A stretch of 38,346 nt of DNA from Muribaculaceae bacterium (GTDB taxonomy: Bacteria > Bacteroidota > Bacteroidia > Bacteroidales > Muribaculaceae). Location: the NCBI GenBank assembly GCA_017619355.1, contig JAFZSO010000043.1, positions 1-38,346 on the forward strand. The letters run 5' to 3'. Position 1 is the stretch's first letter; every line of letters begins with the position of its first letter. Under the pieces are notes generated by a model. It saw only the letters and a list, made by a program, of their open reading frames with translations. It did not search any database and was not told the origin of the DNA. A program made the translations under genes and the position numbers. Positions 34,480 through 38,346 of this stretch are shown here, in pieces.

Positions 34480-34554
34480 CGGGATGTAGCTCAGTCCGGT
34501 TAGAGTACGCGTCTGGGGGGCGTGGGGTCGCTTGTTCGAATCAAGTCATCCCGA
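34480..34554 (+). tRNA. tRNA-Pro (anticodon GGG)
   Basis: 75 nt without encoded CCA. The acceptor stem CGGGATG pairs with CATCCCG, with discriminator A. The D arm contains GCTC...GAGT, the anticodon stem is 34508-34512 with 34520-34524, and the loop CTGGGGG has anticodon GGG at 34515-34517. The T arm is CTTG-TTCGAAT-CAAG. It is followed directly by a terminator and then by the accessory gene block, so it may be an island integration site. Confidence 0.92.
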
Positions 34555-34560
34555 CTGATG

Positions 34561-34600
34561 AAAGGCACTGATAATCAATATTATCGGTGCCTTTACTTTT
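34561..34600 (+). terminator. Terminator of tRNA-Pro
   Basis: A 15-bp stem (34561-34575 with 34580-34594, one T-G pair), loop CAAT, then ACTTTTTCC. Confidence 0.85.
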
Positions 34601-34667
34601 TCCTTCCAACAGACGAACCTTTCTTCAAAGCTGCTTCCTTGCCGTCGATTGTAAGTGATATAGCCAT
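34593..34667 (-). pseudogene. Short ORF, probable truncated gene start
   Basis: 24 codons on the minus strand beginning MAISLTIDGKEAALKK and ending GRKK before TAA. It lies just downstream of promoter-like TACCTTTG (minus strand, 34689-34696) and runs into the tRNA terminator. The start looks like a genuine N-terminus whose remainder is missing, as if cut off when the accessory block joined the tRNA side. A functional small peptide cannot be excluded. Confidence 0.4.
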
Positions 34668-34668
34668 A

Positions 34669-34731
34669 AGTTAAGCGGTTGAGATACGCAAAGGTAACTC
34701 AACCGCTTGATGCCGTAAAAGACGATACTTA
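34669..34731 (-). repeat. Promoter-bearing 3' repeat, copy R1 (after the kinase gene)
   Basis: On the minus strand it begins at the kinase stop (TAAGTATCGTCTTTTACGGC) and continues ATCAAGCGGTTGAGTTACC, TTTGCGTAT, CTCAACCGCTT. The TACCTTTG box sits in the loop of an 11-bp hairpin AAGCGGTTGAG / CTCAACCGCTT. Related copies follow two other genes (R2 and R3). Confidence 0.75.
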
Positions 34732-35247
34732 TATAAGGGACTCTATCGTTGCATTGTAATCATCATCTATCAATGTTACTTGCTCTCCGCTTTGGGAAAA
34801 TCCATTTATATAGTAATGATTGTCGGCCTTCAGAGATTCGGAAATACAATCGGTATCATTTAGCCTCGCTTCGATGTCAGAGGCATGTGCCTTAATCATA
34901 TCAAAATGTGCATCGATATAATCATCGGTCATGGCAAGGCACACAAACCGTATTGACAGCAAATAATCCTGGCTAAATTCCTTTCGCCAGTCAAAGGGAA
35001 TGTAACAACCTTCAACGATGAGATTCTGGCGGTTTTCAATCGCAGTCTTTATCATTTCTCTAACGATGGGCCAGAGATACGCTGTCAGCGCCTCATCATC
35101 CTCTGGCGTGAGGTCGGTATTGCCGCTGCGTATCAACCCCATTTTAAGGTGGTCGATGGAGAGATACGGATAACCGTATTTCTCGAGCATCCGTTGCGCC
35201 AGGAGCGTTTTGCCTGTGTGAGAGGAGCCAGTTATCAGTATAATCAT
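34729..35247 (-). CDS. P-loop kinase/ATPase, function unknown
   Basis: 172 residues. Walker A GSSHTGKT is at residues 7-14, followed by LSIDHLKMGLIRSG, which resembles the substrate region of small-molecule kinases (adenylate or 2-phosphoglycerate kinase-like fold). The region VEGCYIPFDWRKEF may be the Walker B strand. No membrane or signal sequence is seen. Its start overlaps the stop of the Vat-like acetyltransferase by 4 nt (ATGA), so the two are coupled and may modify the same compound class; that is inference. Repeat R1 begins at its stop codon. Confidence 0.85.
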   Translation of the reverse strand: MIILITGSSHTGKTLLAQRMLEKYGYPYLSIDHLKMGLIRSGNTDLTPEDDEALTAYLWPIVREMIKTAIENRQNLIVEGCYIPFDWRKEFSQDYLLSIRFVCLAMTDDYIDAHFDMIKAHASDIEARLNDTDCISESLKADNHYYINGFSQSGEQVTLIDDDYNATIESLI

Positions 35248-35900
35248 AGTCTTGCTTGTATCTCTTTCTTCACTTTTTCTGAATCACCACATGAGAGAAT
35301 TGGCATCAGTTCTTCTATCTCTTCGATGCTTTTATCCCACCACTTGAATTTGAGCAACAATTCAATCAATTCATCATCGAATCGCATCTTGACGACCCTG
35401 CAAGGATTGCCCACAGCAATGGAATATGGGGGGATATCTGATGCGACAACTGAGTTTGCTCCAATAATGGCTCCATCGCCAATGTTAACACCTGGCATGA
35501 CAGTCACATTTTGACCAATCCACACATCATTGCCTACAACTGTATCACCCTTATATGGCAATTCGTCTTTCACAGGAGCCATTGCGCTTCCCCAATCTCC
35601 GCCTATCACGTAGAAGGGATAAGTGGTAACACAAGACATTCTATGATTTGCCCCATTCATAACAAACTCAATCCCCTTGGCAATAGCACAGAACTTGCCT
35701 ATAATCAATTTGTCGCCGATGAAGTCGTAGAAATGTGTCACATGTTTTTCAAATTGTTCTGCACCATCCACATCGTCGTAATAGGTGTAGTCACCGACGA
35801 TAATGCGGGGGCTCTTCACCACGTTCTTGATGAAGCAGAGGCTTGGAATCTTCGGATTCGGGAAATCCACGTCGGGATTCGGTCTGTTGGAAATCTTCAT
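35244..35900 (-). CDS. Vat-like xenobiotic O-acetyltransferase (hexapeptide-repeat)
   Basis: 218 residues, full length for the streptogramin A (Vat) / xenobiotic acetyltransferase family. The N-terminal motif VGDYTYYDD, then IGDKLIIGKFCAIAKG and MNGANHRM carry the expected catalytic His (His86). Left-handed beta-helix repeats (VVGNDVWIGQNVTVMPGVNIGDGAIIGANSVV) and the C-terminal FKWWDKSIEEI follow. Known relatives use acetyl-CoA to modify streptogramin A or similar compounds; the substrate here is unproven. It is coupled to the kinase. Upstream lie the 83-bp repeat and a TACCTTTG box (35924-35931, minus). Confidence 0.9.
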   Translation of the reverse strand: MKISNRPNPDVDFPNPKIPSLCFIKNVVKSPRIIVGDYTYYDDVDGAEQFEKHVTHFYDFIGDKLIIGKFCAIAKGIEFVMNGANHRMSCVTTYPFYVIGGDWGSAMAPVKDELPYKGDTVVGNDVWIGQNVTVMPGVNIGDGAIIGANSVVASDIPPYSIAVGNPCRVVKMRFDDELIELLLKFKWWDKSIEEIEELMPILSCGDSEKVKKEIQARL

Positions 35901-35923
35901 AACAAAAAGCTGCTAACAATGTG

Positions 35924-36006
35924 CAAAGGTAGGCATTATTTCTTTACTTGCGTTTATTCTTGGGACTTTTATTGTTCATCAACCTTTGGTAGTCATCCTG
36001 CGCCTG
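35924..36006 (-). repeat. 83-bp 5' repeat, copy a (before the Vat-like gene)
   Basis: 74 of 83 positions match 36776-36858 by eye. On the minus strand it reads as a C-terminal coding tail (QAQDDYQRLMNNKSPKNKRK, stop) followed by the -7-like box TACCTTTG that precedes the vat-like gene. Here the tail frame is open back to about 36058 but has no start codon. Confidence 0.8.
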
Positions 36007-36045
36007 TTTGATACTGAGATCACCTGTTATGGTGACTAAAATTCT

Positions 36046-36130
36046 CTTATTATACTTTTGTCAACATTGCCAAAGGTAACTCAACCGCTTTAATACTTGA
36101 AAGACGATTCTGATAAATTGTAATTTACTT
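36046..36130 (-). repeat. Promoter-bearing 3' repeat, copy R2 (after the CatA-like gene)
   Basis: Minus strand: starts with AGTAAATT, which includes the cat-like stop codon, then TCAGAATCGTCTTT, AAGCGGTTGAGTTACCTTTG (box at 36071-36078), GCAATGTTGACAAA and TATAATAAG. Copy R3 matches over nearly the whole length at the same distance from its stop codon. Confidence 0.8.
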
Positions 36131-36745
36131 GAGCCGATTTATTTCTTCTTGCAGATTGAACAAAAATTTTCCTGCGTGGGCACCATCCATCTGCGTGTGG
36201 TGAAATTGGAAAGAAATGGGAAGTTCATATCTGAAAAACTTCTTCCTGTATCTCCCCCAAATCATGAACGGATTATTGAAAATGCCACTATTCATACCTA
36301 CAGCGCCGTCAATCTCCGTGTCAATGATGGCTGACGTTCCAATAACCATACATTCATCCGACAAGTCCCTGTCTTGGCAACTTTCCGCCACCTTCGAAGT
36401 ATATTCCTGGTACTGACTGTTGAACAGCTCCAAATCATCTGTAAAGTGTATATCGCACGAAGACACTTCACCTTCTTTGTTTTTGACGATGGTATTGACT
36501 GCAAGAAAGTCGTATTGAATCAATTTGTCTCTCACAGGGAGAAGATAAAACTCTTTAATGGAAGATGCAGCTTTACCGATGCACCAGTTCAACAGCATAT
36601 TTAACTTGCAGCCCTTCTTCTGACTAATTCTTACCAACCGCGTAATATCTATCGTCTTGAAGAATGTAACCATCGGGTTGGGTGCCTTCATCCACAACTC
36701 AAAGGCTTGAGCACGGTTGGTTTCTTTTGGATTTACTTCACGCAT
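36125..36745 (-). CDS. CatA-like chloramphenicol acetyltransferase family protein
   Basis: 206 residues, slightly short for type A CAT. The N-terminal region NPMVTFFKTIDITRLVRISQKKG matches the CAT pattern before the first helix. The active-site motif HHTQMDGAHAG (His 182-183) corresponds to the family's HHxxxDG, and the C-terminal helix FLFNLQEEIN fits. CATs form trimers and acetylate chloramphenicol with acetyl-CoA; many distant members have other or unknown substrates, so resistance is not claimed. A TACCTTTG box in the 83-bp repeat lies upstream (36776-36783, minus). Confidence 0.85.
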   Translation of the reverse strand: MREVNPKETNRAQAFELWMKAPNPMVTFFKTIDITRLVRISQKKGCKLNMLLNWCIGKAASSIKEFYLLPVRDKLIQYDFLAVNTIVKNKEGEVSSCDIHFTDDLELFNSQYQEYTSKVAESCQDRDLSDECMVIGTSAIIDTEIDGAVGMNSGIFNNPFMIWGRYRKKFFRYELPISFQFHHTQMDGAHAGKFLFNLQEEINRLK

Positions 36746-36775
36746 AAATTCCGAGTTATCGTTCTAATTACGCTG

Positions 36776-36858
36776 CAAAGGTAGTGATTATATCGCTACT
36801 TGCGTTTATTCTTGGGACTTTTATTGTTCATGAGCCTTTGGAAGTCACCCTGCGCCTG
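36776..36858 (-). repeat. 83-bp 5' repeat, copy b (before the CatA-like gene)
   Basis: Partner of 35924-36006. It contains the end of the 58-residue ORF (QAQGDFQRLMNNKSPKNKRK) and the TACCTTTG box. Confidence 0.8.
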
Positions 36859-36972
36859 GTGAGATAAACTTGGCTGCGCCTCAGCAAATTGAGTGAACTC
36901 GTCTGCGTTCGGCTTGCTAAATATTTCACGCAGGTTATTGTTCTCGACAGTTGGTGGACGGCGGGAGGTCAT
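36796..36972 (-). CDS. Small hypothetical ORF overlapping the vanW-like 3' end
   Basis: 58 codons from ATG (36970-36972) to TAG (36796-36798). It starts MTSRRPPTVENNNLREIF and ends NNKSPKNKRK, overlapping the VanW-family gene by 38 nt in another frame. The last 20 residues recur, with three changes, in the repeat before the vat-like gene. The composition looks protein-like (SKPNADEFTQFAEAQPSLSH), so this may be a real small protein or the tail of a lost gene. The family is not recognised. Confidence 0.4.
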   Translation of the reverse strand: MTSRRPPTVENNNLREIFSKPNADEFTQFAEAQPSLSHQAQGDFQRLMNNKSPKNKRK

Positions 36973-37759
36973 ACATCACCTTGGCATGGTTGGTACGGAT
37001 AAGTTGGCTTTCGAGATGACGGCCAGTAACACGGTCGATGACATCGCGATAAACCTCTCCGTTTCTATAGATAACATTGTCTTCGCGTGAGAAGTATTCG
37101 TTCTCAGCATGGATGTGGAAAGTGTGTGCTTGGAGTTCAGCAGTGCGGAGTTCACCACACAAGTATTCACCATCTACCCAGAGACGAAGCTGATAGGTGT
37201 TGTCGGTCTCGTTCTTCACGCGGTAGTCGATGTAGTTGTGGGAGATGCTGGTGCCTGTGCCAAATGGAATCTGTCGGCCATAGTCTGGAAAGAGGTCGAG
37301 ACCGTCGTGGTGGTGATGCTCCACGATGGTAAGGTCGCTATGTAATATCATCCAGTGAATCAAGTTCGAGAGTTGGCACAATCCGCCACCAATGCCCTGA
37401 GATGGCTGTCCCTTGGCGATAGTCAGCCCCTCTTTATAGCCTTTGCCCTTGGAGGTTCTGCCAATCATCTTCCACACGGAGAATGTTTCGCCAGGGCGAA
37501 TAAGAATACCATTGATATGGGTAACAGCCAGGGAAAGGTTGGCCGCCTTGTTCTCCTGCAACTGCATATTAACATTACCCAGTCGGCGTCGAATGAGAGA
37601 CTTGTGACGATAGACAAGGACGGGCAGAGACGACTCTATCCGTTCACGTGCGAAAGGTGCTTTCCAGAAGAAGTCCTTCACATGACGCTTCAAGATTTCT
37701 TTCTCCATCGACAAGCGATAGGTAAATGGGGATATTTCACAAAACAGTTTCCTGCTCAT
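36935..37759 (-). CDS. VanW-family protein
   Basis: 274 residues. The VanW core contains LSLAVTHINGILIRPGETFS, GRTSKGKGYKEGLTI, GQPSQGIGGGLCQLSNLIHW and the His-rich VEHHHHDGLDLFPDYGRQIPFG. The family was named from VanB-type vancomycin-resistance clusters, but its biochemical role is unknown and most members are unrelated to resistance. No signal peptide is evident. The minus-strand TATCTTTG box at about 37796-37803 is a likely promoter. It lies in the same-strand accessory block between the CPBP gene and the CatA-like gene. Confidence 0.9.
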   Translation of the reverse strand: MSRKLFCEISPFTYRLSMEKEILKRHVKDFFWKAPFARERIESSLPVLVYRHKSLIRRRLGNVNMQLQENKAANLSLAVTHINGILIRPGETFSVWKMIGRTSKGKGYKEGLTIAKGQPSQGIGGGLCQLSNLIHWMILHSDLTIVEHHHHDGLDLFPDYGRQIPFGTGTSISHNYIDYRVKNETDNTYQLRLWVDGEYLCGELRTAELQAHTFHIHAENEYFSREDNVIYRNGEVYRDVIDRVTGRHLESQLIRTNHAKVMYDLPPSTNCREQ

Positions 37760-37795
37760 ATTTTCTTATGGCACATCATCAGCGTACATTTGTTG

Positions 37796-37803
37796 GCAAA
37801 GAT
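37796..37803 (-). promoter_or_regulatory. -7 element of the VanW-family gene
   Basis: TATCTTTG on the minus strand (plus-strand CAAAGATA). No matching TTTG at the right spacing was found, so the promoter is tentative. Confidence 0.45.
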
Positions 37804-37869
37804 AGTGAAAAATCTACAAATAATAGTTCAAGGGAAGCCTATATGTGCCGGTCACGGTGACAAATGATC

Positions 37870-37952
37870 ACTTATTATATTTGTCAACATTGCTAAAGGT
37901 GGGCCAACCGCTTGATGCCTTAAAAGACGATTCTGAAAGATTGGAATTTACT
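37870..37952 (-). repeat. Promoter-bearing 3' repeat, copy R3 (after the CPBP gene)
   Basis: Minus strand: GAGTAAATT including the CPBP stop codon, then TCAGAATCGTCTTTTAAGGC, ATCAAGCGGTTG, GCAATGTTGACAAA and TATAATAAG. The promoter-like box has decayed here (CACCTTTAG instead of TACCTTTGG). It is homologous to R2 and, over its first half, to R1. Confidence 0.78.
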
Positions 37953-38346
37953 CTTCTTTACCTTGCCGTTTGGGGGAAATACCAACAAAATACCATATGA
38001 CTATCCAAAAGACGATGACGCAGACAAAAGCCACGGTGAAAGCTGTGTCGGAAAACAGGTCACGTTTCGTGAAATTAACGATGCCATGAAATGCAGCGCA
38101 TAATAGCAATGAATGGGTTTCGCTCACCACCTTTCCTAAGCCCCATGAAGCGAAAAGCAGAAGCAGGAAGAATGGCAAGACACTTCGCTGACTTAAATCT
38201 AGATGCCACAGAAACCACATCACCGTGATGATAAGTACAGACTGCCACACAGGCAATTTCCTGAGTTCATATTGCAAAAATCCTCGCCAACCATATTCTT
38301 CCAATAGCCCATACGCAAATGCCCACAAACATGTCACGCCCAAATC
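37948..38346 (-). CDS. CPBP-family intramembrane metalloprotease (5' end beyond the window)
   Basis: Only the C-terminal 132 residues are in the window; the frame is open to the right edge, so the N-terminus is missing. It shows the CPBP/Abi signatures EEYGWRG (EExxxR), a membrane segment with WFLWHLDLS, and AAFHGIVNF (HxxxN), with three or four hydrophobic segments and a basic tail. Such proteases cleave within the membrane; in bacteria some act in peptide-toxin self-immunity. It is in the same orientation as its accessory neighbours, and repeat R3 starts at its stop codon. Confidence 0.87.
   Translation of the reverse strand, partial: DLGVTCLWAFAYGLLEEYGWRGFLQYELRKLPVWQSVLIITVMWFLWHLDLSQRSVLPFFLLLLFASWGLGKVVSETHSLLLCAAFHGIVNFTKRDLFSDTAFTVAFVCVIVFWIVIWYFVGISPKRQGKEE

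Noticed and set aside
34166-34489. 107-codon ORF after the aldolase gene
   Set aside because: It crosses the aldolase terminator and the tRNA promoter and runs into the tRNA gene.
35244-37759. Confirmed antibiotic resistance cluster
   Set aside because: The Vat-like, CatA-like and VanW-family assignments are to broad families with many members of unknown substrate. Sequence alone does not show resistance.
34669-37952. R1-R3 repeats as true integron attC sites
   Set aside because: GTTGAGT fits the loose GTTRRRY core, but the paired core is found only imperfectly in R1 and not in R2 or R3. No integrase or attI is visible. I report the cassette-like layout without calling attC.

Overview
The window looks like a chromosomal segment of a gut or oral Bacteroidales bacterium, probably from the Prevotellaceae/Muribaculaceae side. 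Three things point there. At least ten genes are preceded by the Bacteroidetes-type promoter (TTTG, about 20 nt, TAnnTTTG) with no Shine-Dalgarno pattern. Several families are typical of the phylum (DUF3078, GldE, BspA-like surface proteins, an Mrp without CxxC). Conserved genes have high GC while accessory stretches are AT-rich. The genus is inference.

Layout, left to right. (1) 1-9289: a giant secreted BspA/DUF285 protein ending in a dockerin, then rplU-rpmA (L21, L27), then two paralogous secreted proteins with leucine-rich repeats, a dockerin, a cohesin-like beta domain and a C-terminal sorting-like domain. The second paralog runs into trmB, mrp/apbC and an M48 lipoprotein protease (to 12010). 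(2) 12243-17307: an export operon of TolC, HlyD-type adaptor and two ABC-2 permeases, with no ATPase. (3) 17489-21643: gldE, a C69 dipeptidase and a DUF3108 protein. (4) 20622-24011: two related mobile units. One is a complete IS200-like/RAYT transposase with long inverted flanks. The other is a 174-bp MITE-like derivative that keeps the flanks and only the first five transposase codons. Between them lie a strongly promoted small secreted cohesin-like protein and a hypothetical protein. (5) 24186-27531: speA, truA and, convergently, hsp20. (6) 27532-30667: an accessory stretch with repeats, an orphan promoter, a collapsed dockerin pseudogene and two lipoproteins. (7) 30668-34172: a DUF3078 protein, two small secreted proteins and fructose-bisphosphate aldolase.

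(8) 34480-38346: tRNA-Pro(GGG), followed by a block of same-strand (minus) accessory genes of xenobiotic-defence type. They are a P-loop kinase overlapping a Vat-like acetyltransferase, a CatA-like acetyltransferase, a VanW-family protein and a truncated CPBP membrane protease. A roughly 45-85 bp repeat carrying a promoter-like TACCTTTG element starts at the stop codon of three of these genes. A second 83-bp repeat sits directly upstream of two of them. This cassette-like layout next to a tRNA gene is the most unusual structure in the window.

Two themes link the regions. One is a possible non-cellulosomal cohesin/dockerin surface system (genes at 331, 5141, 7445 and 21849, plus the relic at 28681). 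The other is small repeat-driven remodelling: RAYT and MITE, terminator-bearing repeats, promoter-bearing repeats and octamer tandem repeats. All functional statements are read from sequence motifs without database searches.
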